This document shows, piece after piece, positions 9,146 through 17,522 of a DNA stretch of 33,875 bases. Both the position numbers and the translations under genes were made by a program. The notes under the pieces are model-generated. The model ran no database searches. It had not been told where the DNA came from and worked only from the letters and a program-made list of their open reading frames with translations. Source of the DNA: an uncultured Saprospiraceae bacterium (GTDB taxonomy: Bacteria > Bacteroidota > Bacteroidia > Chitinophagales > Saprospiraceae); the NCBI GenBank assembly GCA_937951685.1, contig CALFBG010000127.1, forward strand, positions 1 through 33,875, written 5' to 3'. Numbering within the stretch: the stretch's first letter is position 1; every line of letters starts with the position of its first letter.

Positions 9146-9949
9146 ATGACCAAAGTAGTCACAACCTTTTTGGTTCTCGTTATGTTCTGTACATCCGCTT
9201 GTCGACTCAACGATTCGTCGGATGAAAAGACATTGGTTAACGTCGAAGATGAATTTATCATCGGGATGTGGGAAAACCTAAGTCCTATCAACCGAAGTTT
9301 TCGATTTGTTATTCAAACCATTAGTCAACAAGAATGTACGAATACAACCATTAATTTTTCGAAAGAAAAGCAAGGACAATCCTTAAGTTTTTCCTTGAAT
9401 GATGTACAGTATCCAGAAAATTGTAATCCAGGACAAGCTCCTGCGCATGCCAATATTCCTTTTGCTAATTTAGAACCCGGTAGTTATAAAGTAAGTGTAT
9501 ATTTAAAAGAAACGATCGTTAATCACGGTACCCTAAGCGTTTCTTCCGTTGGCTATCAATTGCAGATGAATTCTGAAATTGGACTGCGAGTAGCGGATAA
9601 GCAGTTATTACGCATTTTTGATCAATCTGTTTGGGGCTACATTACTTATACCAATCCTGACGACGCGATTGCCGCACAGCAGGCTCGAACGGAAATTGTT
9701 GCGGGGAACGAAGCACAAACTTACCAAGCAGGGAATTATGGTTACTTCTCCTTAATCATTGATAATAGTAATAGTAGTAACCCCACCATGCTTGTCCCTA
9801 AAGAACCCATTAATGAGCTTTATGAATCTTTTCTCATCAAATATGATGGTGACTTGAACGATTTGAAGGATAAATTAGCAGCCCTCCGAGCGACTTACGC
9901 AGGACAACTCGAGTTTAAAATCACGAACTACACGGGGGAAGAATTGTAG
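9146..9949 (+). CDS. Putative lipoprotein of unknown function
   Basis: 267 residues. A short signal peptide (TFLVLVMFCTSAC) ends in a plausible but imperfect lipobox with Cys19, so the mature protein is probably lipid-anchored. The rest is beta-rich and polar without transmembrane segments. A Cys near 62 and another near 92 (QQECTN and PENCNPG) could form a disulphide in the envelope. No family was recognised. The residue pattern around 60-140 (alternating strands ending in LEPGSYKVSVYLKE) resembles an immunoglobulin-like sandwich, which is inference. The gene stands alone, convergent with the Nudix gene 40 bases downstream. Its long, highly folded leader (9028-9138) and upstream dyad suggest tight control. 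Confidence 0.75.
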   Translation: MTKVVTTFLVLVMFCTSACRLNDSSDEKTLVNVEDEFIIGMWENLSPINRSFRFVIQTISQQECTNTTINFSKEKQGQSLSFSLNDVQYPENCNPGQAPAHANIPFANLEPGSYKVSVYLKETIVNHGTLSVSSVGYQLQMNSEIGLRVADKQLLRIFDQSVWGYITYTNPDDAIAAQQARTEIVAGNEAQTYQAGNYGYFSLIIDNSNSSNPTMLVPKEPINELYESFLIKYDGDLNDLKDKLAALRATYAGQLEFKITNYTGEEL

Positions 9950-9989
9950 CGCCGTATCTAAGTAGCAATACAAATTATTTTACTTCGCC

Positions 9990-10703
9990 TTATTTATATT
10001 TGGTCTTACTTTCCGATACTTCAAAGACGTAACCTTTGGCGAGAAATTCTTGGTACTTCAAGGTATCAAACTTATATAATTTTGCGGGACGATGTGCTAC
10101 GCCTTCTTGAATTTGATCCAAATCAACGAGCAAATTCATAGATAGGATTTTCTTTCTAAAGTTGCGCTTATCTAACTCAGTGTCTAAAATTGCTTCGTAT
10201 AAATGTTGCAATTCCGTCAGGGTAAACTTTGGTGGTAATAATTGAAATCCAACGGGGCGCTGTCGGACGCTTTGCTTCAGCCGTTCTACACAAGCCGTCA
10301 AAATTTCGGAGTGATCAAAAGCCAACTGATCAATTGACGCTACTGAATGCCAACTCGCCTTTGCCGCAAAAGACGAAGGACGCAATTTATAATCACTAAT
10401 TTTTACCAACGAATAATATGCAATGGTAATAACTCGACCAAGTGGATGCCGATCGACACCACCAAAAGTCTTAACTTGTTCTAAGTATACATTCTTCAGA
10501 CTAGTTAATTCTTCCAAAATACGCACAGCAGCCGTATCCAAATCTTCCGTAGGATAAACTAAATCTCCCGGCAAAGCCCAACTGCCCTCAAAAGGAGACT
10601 CCCCTCTTTTGATTAATAGAACTTTGAGATCACCTTCGTCAAATCCGAAGATCACATTATCAACTGAAAATGCAGATTGAAAAAATTTATCGAACACAGC
10701 CAT
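9990..10703 (-). CDS. NrtR-like Nudix-domain transcriptional regulator
   Basis: 237 residues: an N-terminal Nudix fold (about 10-145) followed by a winged-helix region (about 160-225; FTLTELQHLYEAILDTELDKRNFRKKILSM is typical of the NrtR/AraR-like group). The Nudix box is degenerate. In the motif REUxEExGU the sequence RILEELTSL (about 61-69) lacks the first and third glutamates and the glycine, so hydrolysis is unlikely and ligand sensing likely. Bacteroidota relatives control NAD or pentose-sugar genes (AraR of Bacteroides is of this family). No such target gene adjoins it here; the ligand is therefore open. It starts at ATG 10703 with no Shine-Dalgarno sequence. Confidence 0.85.
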   Translation of the reverse strand: MAVFDKFFQSAFSVDNVIFGFDEGDLKVLLIKRGESPFEGSWALPGDLVYPTEDLDTAAVRILEELTSLKNVYLEQVKTFGGVDRHPLGRVITIAYYSLVKISDYKLRPSSFAAKASWHSVASIDQLAFDHSEILTACVERLKQSVRQRPVGFQLLPPKFTLTELQHLYEAILDTELDKRNFRKKILSMNLLVDLDQIQEGVAHRPAKLYKFDTLKYQEFLAKGYVFEVSESKTKYK

Positions 10704-11293
10704 ACCCTTGTATTATTCTTAAAATCACAACTGAAATTTAAGGAAAGAAAGCGATCTAATCCATGATCAACACCCTTGTAGAGATTACACTTTAACTCCG
10801 CTATTTCAGCTAAAAAAATAATGCCTCCGCCAATGAAATTACGCACTTAGCGCAAAATAAGTAAGTAGTTATTAGCAAGGCTGCGGCAATTTAGTGATTT
10901 ATCTAGTGCGTACAAAAGATTGTTTTAGATAATTAGTGTATTTTTCACAACTACTCTTGATTTCTTTTTCGTTTTTAAAGAATTTGCTAAGTTTTTATCG
11001 CTATTTTCGAGGTGTTCCTACGACCTTTAGCAATCCGCTGAGACGACTGATGACTTACAAATTGTCATAAATATTACTGGGAGGTCTAGTGATCGCTTAA
11101 AATTACTTAATTTTGTCTTCTGAATTTAGGCGCAGTTCTTTCGGCGTTTAATTGTACTCAATCGGAATATTCCACTTGAGTGTTCAAATCTCCAGCTGGA
11201 GCAAAATTGAACTATAAAAGCACTAAAACAAAATTAAATTTTCAAATTTCAACTAAGGAAGTAGCTTAAAACTTCTTCTCTAAATTATAACTT
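10704..11293. other. Non-coding stretch between divergent regulator and T9SS protein genes
   Basis: No convincing gene. It holds a perfect 12-base palindrome CTCCAGCTGGAG (11190-11201), about 93 bases before the ATG at 11294, a 7+2+7 AT-rich dyad (11099-11114) and a repeat of ACCCTTGTA (near 10704 and 10770). Promoters for both divergent genes should be here but no exact TAnnTTTG box was placed. Confidence 0.5.
11190..11201. promoter_or_regulatory. Perfect 12-base palindrome upstream of lamin-tail protein gene
   Basis: CTCCAGCTGGAG is exactly self-complementary in an otherwise AT-rich region. It could be an operator; there is no further support. Confidence 0.3.
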
Positions 11294-12076
11294 ATGCAAT
11301 TAGTGAAAACATTTACGGGGGTAATCTTACTACTTTGCGCTTCGCTCAATATCAGCTGGTCGCAATCCGTCGTCATCAACGAGTTTATGGCCGAAAATGA
11401 TACGATTACGATGATTACCGACGAATCTTATCAGTATGATGATTGGATCGAACTCTTTAATCGAGGGAGTCTTCCCGTTGACTTAAGCGGTTATTTCCTC
11501 ACCGATAAGCAAAATGAATTGAACCAATGGGAGTTTCCCTCAGGTACCATTATTCCAGCAAACGGTTATCTCATTGTTTGGGCAGATGATGATGAAAATC
11601 AAGGGAGCTTACACACCAATTTTAAACTCAGTAAAAATGGGGAGTTCATTGCGCTCCTTTCGCCCAGTTTGGAGATCATTGATTCCATCACGTTTGGGGA
11701 ACAAGAAAAAGCGGTCTCTTTGGCTCGAATTCCAAATGGCTCGGGAGATTTTACCCAACGCGCGCCTACTTTTTCAACAAATAACGAAGGGACAACTTCC
11801 ACTAACGCGGTACTAAGCAATACTCCGCTCTTCCAGCTTACCCCAAACCCCGCTACGGAGCAAGTCTTTTTAAATTTCTTCAATTTAACCAAGCCTACAA
11901 GCTATCAAGTTGAAATTTATACGCTAACCGGACAGCTTATTTATACGCATAATCAGCAATTTGCCATCGACCAAAGTAATCATCGCATTCCTTTGAACAA
12001 CTTTAGTCCAGGTGTTTACTTTGTACAAGTCCAAAATACTACCACTCGTTTCAGTCAAAAATTGATTATCCGATAG
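11294..12076 (+). CDS. Secreted lamin-tail-domain protein with T9SS sorting domain
   Basis: 260 residues. A signal peptide (about 1-23, ending in NISWSQ) is followed by a lamin-tail domain (about 24-150: VVINEFMAEND...DDWIELFNRG...DLSGYFLTD...IPANGYLIVWADDD), a beta-sandwich often found in secreted Bacteroidota proteins. After a Ser/Thr/Asn-rich linker (about 155-175) comes a type A T9SS C-terminal domain (about 178-260: LTPNPATEQVFL...SYQVEIYTLTGQLIY...SPGVYFVQVQ...QKLIIR). It should cross the outer membrane through T9SS and be attached to the surface or released. Its partner or substrate is unknown. The threonine aldolase gene starts 33 bases downstream and may be co-transcribed without functional link. 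Confidence 0.9.
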   Translation: MQLVKTFTGVILLLCASLNISWSQSVVINEFMAENDTITMITDESYQYDDWIELFNRGSLPVDLSGYFLTDKQNELNQWEFPSGTIIPANGYLIVWADDDENQGSLHTNFKLSKNGEFIALLSPSLEIIDSITFGEQEKAVSLARIPNGSGDFTQRAPTFSTNNEGTTSTNAVLSNTPLFQLTPNPATEQVFLNFFNLTKPTSYQVEIYTLTGQLIYTHNQQFAIDQSNHRIPLNNFSPGVYFVQVQNTTTRFSQKLIIR

Positions 12077-12109
12077 TTAGATTCGCAGTCTTTTTAACTC
12101 AAATTTTTC

Positions 12110-13129
12110 ATGATTAATCTTATCAGCGATACCGTAACAAAACCTACTCCAGCAATGCTCGCCGCAATGATGTCCGCCGAGGTTGGTGACGATGTTTTTA
12201 GAGAAGATCCTACGGTCAATGCCTTGGAAGCTAAAGCGGCTGCCCTATTTGGGAAAGCCGCTGCGCTATTTTGTCCCTCGGGCACCATGACGAACCAAAT
12301 TGCGATTCAAGGACACACCAAGGCACTCGATGAAATGATTTGCGACGAGTATTCTCACGTTTATCAATACGAAGGTGGCGGATATAGTTTTAATGCTAGA
12401 GTTGCGGTCAACCTCATCAAGGGACAACACGGAAAAATCACCGCTTCGCAAATTGAAGCCGCCATCAAGCCTTTATACGACTGGTTACCCGAATCTAGAC
12501 TAGTCGTTTTAGAAAATACTTGTAATAAAGGTGGCGGAAGCTATTATGAACTTTCAGAAATTGCGCCGATCCGAGCATTGTGCAAAGCAAACGGTTTGCG
12601 CTTGCACTTAGACGGTGCGCGACTATTCAACGCTTTGGTAGAAACCCAAGAAACAACTTTGGCCTACGGAGCAATGTTCGACAGTATTTCTATTTGCTTA
12701 TCAAAAGGATTGGGTGCGCCCATCGGTTCCCTGCTCATTGGAGATGCGGAATTTATTCGTCAGGCTAGACGAGTACGAAAAGTAATGGGCGGCGGTATGC
12801 GACAGGCTGGTTTTTTGGCTGCTGCGGGCATTTATGCTTTAGATCATCACGTAGATCGCTTGAAGGAAGATAACGATCATGCCAAACGGCTGGGAGAAAA
12901 ATTAGCGCGTTTGAGTTACGTAGAAAATGTTCGTCCGGTCAAGACTAACATTGTCATTTTTGACGTAGCGGCTTCCATGACAGCCGCTTCCTTTCTTGAA
13001 AAATTAGCCGCGCACGGTATTAAAGCAGCGCCTTTTGGTCCACAGACTGTACGTTTTGTCACGCATTTAGATTTTACGCCCGCGATGTTGGAGCAGGTGC
13101 TTGAAATATTACCTAGTCTCGGTAATTAA
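12110..13129 (+). CDS. ltaE: Low-specificity L-threonine aldolase
   Basis: PLP enzyme that cleaves L-threonine or L-allo-threonine to glycine and acetaldehyde. 339 residues, fold-type I aspartate-aminotransferase superfamily. The N-terminal SDTVTKPTPAML is diagnostic for the family; His83 (YSHVY) stacks on PLP, Asp168 and Arg171 (DGAR) contact it, and Lys199 in CLSKGLGAP forms the Schiff base. GGGMRQ follows at 227-232. The gene is 33 bases downstream of the lamin-tail protein gene and is closed by a strong terminator at 13173-13208. Confidence 0.95.
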   Translation: MINLISDTVTKPTPAMLAAMMSAEVGDDVFREDPTVNALEAKAAALFGKAAALFCPSGTMTNQIAIQGHTKALDEMICDEYSHVYQYEGGGYSFNARVAVNLIKGQHGKITASQIEAAIKPLYDWLPESRLVVLENTCNKGGGSYYELSEIAPIRALCKANGLRLHLDGARLFNALVETQETTLAYGAMFDSISICLSKGLGAPIGSLLIGDAEFIRQARRVRKVMGGGMRQAGFLAAAGIYALDHHVDRLKEDNDHAKRLGEKLARLSYVENVRPVKTNIVIFDVAASMTAASFLEKLAAHGIKAAPFGPQTVRFVTHLDFTPAMLEQVLEILPSLGN

Positions 13130-13142
13130 TTCGCAAATCTGC

Positions 13143-13152
13143 AAGTACTAAG
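13143..13152 (+). repeat. Solo AAGTACTAAG decamer shared with element TIRs
   Basis: The ten bases equal the outer part of the TIR of the elements at 23382 and 33524, and recur inverted at 1004-1013 after ftsY. No matching partner or element body was found here, so it is either a remnant or chance. Confidence 0.3.
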
Positions 13153-13172
13153 GTGAGCTACCACTAAAACGT

Positions 13173-13208
13173 AAAAAAGGGATTTGCTACAAAGCAAATC
13201 CCTTTTTT
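13173..13208. terminator. Strong bidirectional terminator between ltaE and DUF151 gene
   Basis: AAAAAAGGGATTTGCT (13173-13188) and AGCAAATCCCTTTTTT (13193-13208) form a perfect 16 bp stem with loop ACAA and runs of six A and six T, serving both converging genes. Confidence 0.93.
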
Positions 13209-13236
13209 GGGCTTCCACCCTATCTGATTCGAGCCA

Positions 13237-13836
13237 TTAAGTCTCTTCGATGTTTCTTTTTTTCAATTCATCCCGAATTTCAGCTGCTCGCTCATAGTTT
13301 TCTTCTCCGAGTACTTCATCGAGCATTTTAGTCAAGTCTTCATCTGAATAACTAGACAAGGCGCTGGCTTTTGCTTTTTTCTTGCGCTTTTTAGGCGTTT
13401 TAACGGCAGCAGCATTTTCTTCTGGTTCTTCCAAAATAACGCCCGCAGCATCTAAAATAAATTCATACGTAAAGATGGGACACTCAAAACGAACGGCCAT
13501 CGCTAAGGCATCAGAAGTACGAGAATCAATTTCGATAATTTCGCCATTTTTATGACAAATCAATCTGGCATAAAAAATACCGTCTAATAAATTATTGATA
13601 ATTACTTCTTTGAGCTCAACTTCGAAGGTTTCCAAAGCATTTTTAAATAAATCGTGGGTTAGGGGACGATTCGGTGTCATCCGTTCCATTGCAACAGCAA
13701 TAGCTTGTGCCTCAAATCCTCCAATTACGATAGGTAATCTTCTTGAGCCTTCCTGCTCTCCAAGTACTACGGCGTAGTTATGCGACTGCGTCACACTGTG
13801 GGAAAGAGCAACAATATCCAGTTCAATCTTCTTCAT
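13237..13836 (-). CDS. Bifunctional nuclease domain (DUF151) protein with UVR motif
   Basis: 199 residues. The N-terminal part (about 1-135) matches the DUF151/bifunctional nuclease family: LPIVIGGFEAQAIAVAMERMTPNRPLTHDL, then IDSRTSDALAMAVRFECPIF. A Lys/Ala-rich linker (about 145-160, KTPKKRKKKAKA) leads to a UvrB/UvrC-type motif (about 165-199, DEVLGEENYERAAEIRDELKKRN). This domain pair is typical of Bacteroidota. RNase/DNase activity has been reported for a plant family member; the bacterial role is unsettled, and the UVR motif suggests a protein-protein contact. It starts at ATG 13836 and converges on the ltaE terminator. Confidence 0.9.
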   Translation of the reverse strand: MKKIELDIVALSHSVTQSHNYAVVLGEQEGSRRLPIVIGGFEAQAIAVAMERMTPNRPLTHDLFKNALETFEVELKEVIINNLLDGIFYARLICHKNGEIIEIDSRTSDALAMAVRFECPIFTYEFILDAAGVILEEPEENAAAVKTPKKRKKKAKASALSSYSDEDLTKMLDEVLGEENYERAAEIRDELKKRNIEET

Positions 13837-14292
13837 ATTTAGATACTACAAAATTGTCAATTAGAAGATAAAATACGTTGGAGCTTTAGTTTTAATGATG
13901 CCAACTTATGATGCTAAGTGGCGTAAAGCTTCCTTTAAAGTCGTATTTATATAAGTTTATAGCGATTAATCCTTTCATTCTATACCAACTACTGTACCAC
14001 ATCCCCACAAAAAATTAATCGGATAAATCTCGTACTCATTTTATTCAATTTACAATTTAAATTAAAGAAACTCAAACGGTAAGTCGAATTAGGGCACAAA
14101 ACTAATCAAATAATTTTAAAATAATCCCCCAGCGGCTGATGATTTTTTAATTAATCCTGATTTGCGACCAAGCGCAGGGACGATAGAAACTAGTATCAGC
14201 TTTTTATAAATACAATGAATTAGTCCAGAAATTGTTCAAAAGAAACAATTTCTGGACTGCTGTAAATATAAATCCTAGCAGTTGATCGAAAG
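13837..14292. other. Non-coding stretch between etfA and DUF151 gene
   Basis: 456 bases with no gene seen. The only marked structure is the 15-bp-arm hairpin at 14222-14258 after etfA. The promoter of the DUF151 gene should be in its left part; no exact -7 box was placed. Confidence 0.5.
14222..14258 (-). terminator. Perfect 15-bp-arm hairpin downstream of etfA
   Basis: AGTCCAGAAATTGTT (14222-14236) pairs perfectly with AACAATTTCTGGACT (14244-14258) with a seven-base loop, 34 bases after the etfA stop. There is no U-run on the minus product, so it may act with a factor or protect the 3' end rather than be a classical terminator. Confidence 0.6.
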
Positions 14293-15255
14293 CTAGTTCG
14301 CTGCTTTGAATTTTTTGTATGCTTCCGTAAAGCGAGGAATCACATCAAACAAATCACCACAAACGCCATAATCGGCAGCTTTGAAGAAAGGTGCTTCGGG
14401 ATCTTTATTAACCACCACAATTACTTTAGAGCTATTGACACCTGCTAAGTGCTGAATCGCACCAGAAATACAGATGGCAATGTATAAATTGGGACGAATC
14501 GCAACACCTGTTTGTCCTACGTGTTCGTGGTGAGGGCGCCAGCCCGTATCTGCGACAGGTCTAGAACAAGCAGTAGTTGCTCCCATTTCAGTCGCTAATT
14601 CTTCGATAATTCCCCAATTCTCCGGTCCTTTTAATCCTCTACCCGCAGAAACGACTAATTCTGCTTCTGGTAACGGCACGGTGCCTTCGATCGTTTTTAC
14701 TTCCTTCACGGTTACTTTTCCTGCGGGTACCGCAAGGTCTAAGCTTTCGACCGCTACTTTTTCTCCTTGCATTTCGGGTGCCATAGCATTTCCCATCAGG
14801 GATAATACTTTCACCGCGCTGCTAATTTTAAAATGTGCCATTGCTTTTCCAGAAAACACATTTTTACCAACAGTAAAGCCATCCGTTAAGTCAGGAAGTG
14901 TGTTTACACCTGCGACAGAACCCGCTTTTAATTTAACGGCTAGTCGTCCTAAGATTGATTTTCCGGTAGCAGAGTGTGCGACAATCACAACGGAAGCGCC
15001 TAATTTTTCGGCGGCTCCAGCGATGACGGAACTATATACTTGACTATCAAAATTTGCTAGATGATCACTGGTTACGTTATATACTTTATTTGCACCGTAT
15101 TGCCCCAAAACACCGGCATCCTCTATTGTCCCTAAAGTCAACGCTTGGCAATCTACGCCCATTAACTTTGCTACTTTGCTTGCGTAACTTACCGCTTCTA
15201 ATGCTCCTTTTTTAATTTGTCCCTTCGGACTTTCTGCATATACTAAAACAGACAT
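14293..15255 (-). CDS. etfA: Electron transfer flavoprotein subunit alpha
   Basis: FAD-binding subunit of ETF, which takes electrons from acyl-CoA dehydrogenases and related enzymes to the quinone pool. 320 residues, the normal length. The C-terminal FAD domain is intact: SAGRGLKGPENW (about 203-214), SRPVADTGW, HVGQTGVAIRPNLYIAICISGAIQHLAG and the closing VVVNKDPEAPFFKAADYGV. It lies 87 bases downstream of etfB on the same strand and is almost certainly co-transcribed. Confidence 0.96.
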   Translation of the reverse strand: MSVLVYAESPKGQIKKGALEAVSYASKVAKLMGVDCQALTLGTIEDAGVLGQYGANKVYNVTSDHLANFDSQVYSSVIAGAAEKLGASVVIVAHSATGKSILGRLAVKLKAGSVAGVNTLPDLTDGFTVGKNVFSGKAMAHFKISSAVKVLSLMGNAMAPEMQGEKVAVESLDLAVPAGKVTVKEVKTIEGTVPLPEAELVVSAGRGLKGPENWGIIEELATEMGATTACSRPVADTGWRPHHEHVGQTGVAIRPNLYIAICISGAIQHLAGVNSSKVIVVVNKDPEAPFFKAADYGVCGDLFDVIPRFTEAYKKFKAAN

Positions 15256-15342
15256 ATTTTTTAAGTTTTATTTTTTTAGGAAAAGGCGATTGCTATTTAT
15301 CGGTTATAGCTCAGCCATTTGTAACGAAAAACGAAAAGTAGC

Positions 15343-16083
15343 TTAAATAATTTTCGCTTCTTCGTGCAGCAAACGCACCAATTCGTCCATATTTTCAGGA
15401 TCGACCATCTTTACTGCTGATTTTGCGTCAGGCAATTGATAGCTTACTACCCTTACTGGATCTTCGCAATCTACCGCTGCTACCACTTTTAATGGCTTGC
15501 GCTTCGCAGACATAATCCCTCTCATGTTAGGAATTCGCTGTTCTGCCATACCTTTAGCGGCACTCACTACGAAAGGCGCTTCTACCGATACAATTTCGGT
15601 TCCCCCTTCGATATCTCGCTCGATTACTGCCGCATTGCCTTCCATTGTTAATTTAGTCCCGTAAGAAATAAAGGGCAAATCCAACAATTCCGCCAACATA
15701 GCGCCAACTTCCGATCCATTATAATTGATCGTTTCTTTACCTAAAAAGATCATATCGTAGTCATTTCCTTTTGCTACCGCAGCAATTTGTTGCGCGACAA
15801 AATAAGCGCTCTTAGGCTCAGCATCAACTCTAATCGCATCATCTGCGCCAATCGCCATTGCTTTACGAATCACCGTGTCATTGGCAGCTGGACCAACATT
15901 GACAACCGTTACAGAACCTCCAGCGCTTTCTTTCAACTCCAAAGCCCGAACCAAAGCATACCATTCATCATAAGGATTCATAATAAATTGTATACCATTA
16001 GCATCTAAAGCCGTATTATCCGAAGTAAAGGCTATTTTTGCTGTTGTATCCGGCGTTTTGCTTACACAAACTAATAATTTCAT
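15343..16083 (-). CDS. etfB: Electron transfer flavoprotein subunit beta
   Basis: AMP-binding partner of EtfA. The ATG at 16083 gives 246 residues starting MKLLVCVSKTPDTTAKIAF, the typical EtfB start; a TTG-initiated 17-residue extension is open but falls in the promoter region and has no family support. The beta signature VEREIEGG-like segment (VIERDIEGGTEIVSVEAPFVVSAAKGMAEQRIPNMRGIMSAKRKPL) is present at about 150-195. It is first in the etfB-etfA operon, with a candidate -7 box TATATTTG at 16129-16122 and a perfect palindrome further upstream (16160-16171). Confidence 0.96.
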   Translation of the reverse strand: MKLLVCVSKTPDTTAKIAFTSDNTALDANGIQFIMNPYDEWYALVRALELKESAGGSVTVVNVGPAANDTVIRKAMAIGADDAIRVDAEPKSAYFVAQQIAAVAKGNDYDMIFLGKETINYNGSEVGAMLAELLDLPFISYGTKLTMEGNAAVIERDIEGGTEIVSVEAPFVVSAAKGMAEQRIPNMRGIMSAKRKPLKVVAAVDCEDPVRVVSYQLPDAKSAVKMVDPENMDELVRLLHEEAKII

Positions 16084-16121
16084 ATTTTTGGTGAGATTTG
16101 TTATGATAGAAAATTTCGTTG

Positions 16122-16129
16122 CAAATATA
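16122..16129 (-). promoter_or_regulatory. Candidate -7 box of etfB
   Basis: Minus strand TATATTTG is an exact TAnnTTTG match and, like the lepA box, is followed by C. It predicts an mRNA start about 30-35 bases before the etfB ATG. A -33 box at normal spacing is not evident. Confidence 0.35.
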
Positions 16130-16159
16130 TGCAAAATAATAACAAAATGCGAGTCCTTA

Positions 16160-16171
16160 GCGAAATTTCGC
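16160..16171. promoter_or_regulatory. Perfect palindrome upstream of the etfB -7 box
   Basis: GCGAAATTTCGC is exactly self-complementary and starts about 30 bases upstream of the candidate -7 box, around or just above the -33 position. It could be an operator of etfBA; also between the divergent TPR gene and etfB. Confidence 0.35.
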
Positions 16172-16275
16172 CAAATACAAAAACGAAACCATAAACAACT
16201 GCATATCAGTTAATTAAACTAATATTCTAAGAGATATCAAACATAATTTGACATTAAAATGATTAAACTCAGCCT

Positions 16276-16608
16276 ATGGAATCTGATAGATTAAAACAAC
16301 TTTATTCTTTTTTGGAGCAGAGCCCCGGCGATGCTTTTATCCAATTTGCAATCGCCAAGGAATATGAAAACTTAGCGATGGACGACCAAGCTTTAACATT
16401 TTATCAAAAACTAGTCACTACACAAGCGGAATACGTAGGTACTTATTATCATTTAGGCAAACTTTACGAGCGTAAAGAAGCCTTCGAAAAAGCTTTTGCG
16501 ACGTATAAGCAAGGTATGATCGTTGCCAAAAAGGCGGGAGATCAACACGCTTTCAACGAATTGGCGGGTGCCAAGTTGAGCTTGGGTGATGACGAAGATT
16601 TTGAGTAA
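16276..16608 (+). CDS. Small TPR-repeat protein
   Basis: 110 residues with about two to three tetratricopeptide repeats: FIQFAIAKEYENLAMDDQALTFYQKLV (about 22-48), GTYYHLGKLYERKEAFEKAFATYKQGMIVA (about 55-84) and a shorter third helix pair ending in an acidic tail (LGDDEDFE). No signal peptide, so cytosolic. Such proteins are scaffolds; no partner can be named. It is divergent from etfB and ends nine bases before the convergent DUF4349 gene, with a small GGTTT/AAACC stem across the junction. Confidence 0.85.
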   Translation: MESDRLKQLYSFLEQSPGDAFIQFAIAKEYENLAMDDQALTFYQKLVTTQAEYVGTYYHLGKLYERKEAFEKAFATYKQGMIVAKKAGDQHAFNELAGAKLSLGDDEDFE

Positions 16609-16617
16609 AAAAGAGGT

Positions 16618-17490
16618 TTAGCGCTTAAACCAGTTTTTGATGCTTTTGCGACTAGCAATCAAGAGGCCAAATAGCAGTAATAGTGGCCAGATATTAACTA
16701 AGCCTAAAGCAATGTCTTGGATTAATTCCCAGCCATTACCGAAGCCTTGCTGTAGCTTTGTCCAAAATGATTTTTTGTAAACCGCAGGTGCTTTAACGTA
16801 GGCCACTTCTTGGTAAATTTCAAGGGTCACCGTACTTAGGGCTGTTTTGTTTTGAATGTATTTCAAACGCCCTTCAATCGCTTCAATCTCTTCTTGAATG
16901 ACGCGAATCTTATCTTCTGCCTCCAGAATATCTTTAACCGTTTGAGCTCTTTTTCTTAAAATCTCAACGTAACGATCTCGTACTTCTTTTTTGGTGGCGA
17001 GTCGACTACTAATATCGACAAACTCTTCGGTGACATCTTGCGCATTAATTTTGGTATAATTGGTATGAATAGATTCTTTTTCTGCTTCCGCAAGAAAAGT
17101 ATCCATTTGTGCAGAAGGCATTCTGATGGTCAAGCTATTACTGATGGAGTAGTTGGTATTTTGTTGATCCATATTCGTGATCAATCCTTCGTACTTTGCG
17201 GAGAGCGCTTCTATTTTTTTAGTACTTTCCTTTAAATCTTTAACTTGAAATTTAATGCGCGCAGTTTTAATAATTTTGCGGGCTACCTGAATCGCATTTC
17301 CCTGATTGCTTGTCCCATTATTATTAGTTTGGGTCGAACTAGTCGAACTACTTTCGGGAGCTTGATCCACGAGATCATCGTAAGCGACGGTTTGACTTTC
17401 ATTTTTGGCTTCCGATTGATAAGAAGCATTTCCTTGGCAAGCGCCAAAAACTAAGAGGGTAAGTAATAACATTCCAGCGTATCGAATCAT
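16618..17490 (-). CDS. DUF4349-type lipoprotein with coiled coil and C-terminal membrane helix
   Basis: 290 residues. Signal peptide with lipobox LVFGAC, lipid-anchored Cys18; a low-complexity Ser/Asn/Gln segment (about 25-65); then the DUF4349 body: KIIKTARIKFQVKDLKESTKKIEALSAKYEGLI (about 75-105), a long coiled coil (about 155-215, many Glu/Lys/Arg) and a membrane helix at about 258-280 followed by a basic end. The layout puts the body in the periplasm, tethered at both ends. Molecular function of the family is unknown; an envelope-sensing or structural role is a guess. Confidence 0.88.
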   Translation of the reverse strand: MIRYAGMLLLTLLVFGACQGNASYQSEAKNESQTVAYDDLVDQAPESSSTSSTQTNNNGTSNQGNAIQVARKIIKTARIKFQVKDLKESTKKIEALSAKYEGLITNMDQQNTNYSISNSLTIRMPSAQMDTFLAEAEKESIHTNYTKINAQDVTEEFVDISSRLATKKEVRDRYVEILRKRAQTVKDILEAEDKIRVIQEEIEAIEGRLKYIQNKTALSTVTLEIYQEVAYVKAPAVYKKSFWTKLQQGFGNGWELIQDIALGLVNIWPLLLLFGLLIASRKSIKNWFKR

Positions 17491-17522
17491 GGCAAGCTAA
17501 AGTTTAGTGGCGTAAAAAATAA

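Noticed and set aside
10652-10846. 64-codon minus-strand frame overlapping the start of the Nudix gene
   Set aside because: It overlaps the Nudix N-terminus in another frame, with no family resemblance and no promoter of its own.
16084-16134. TTG-started N-terminal extension of etfB
   Set aside because: It includes the candidate -7 box, and EtfB proteins start at MKLLVCVSKTPDT-like sequence.
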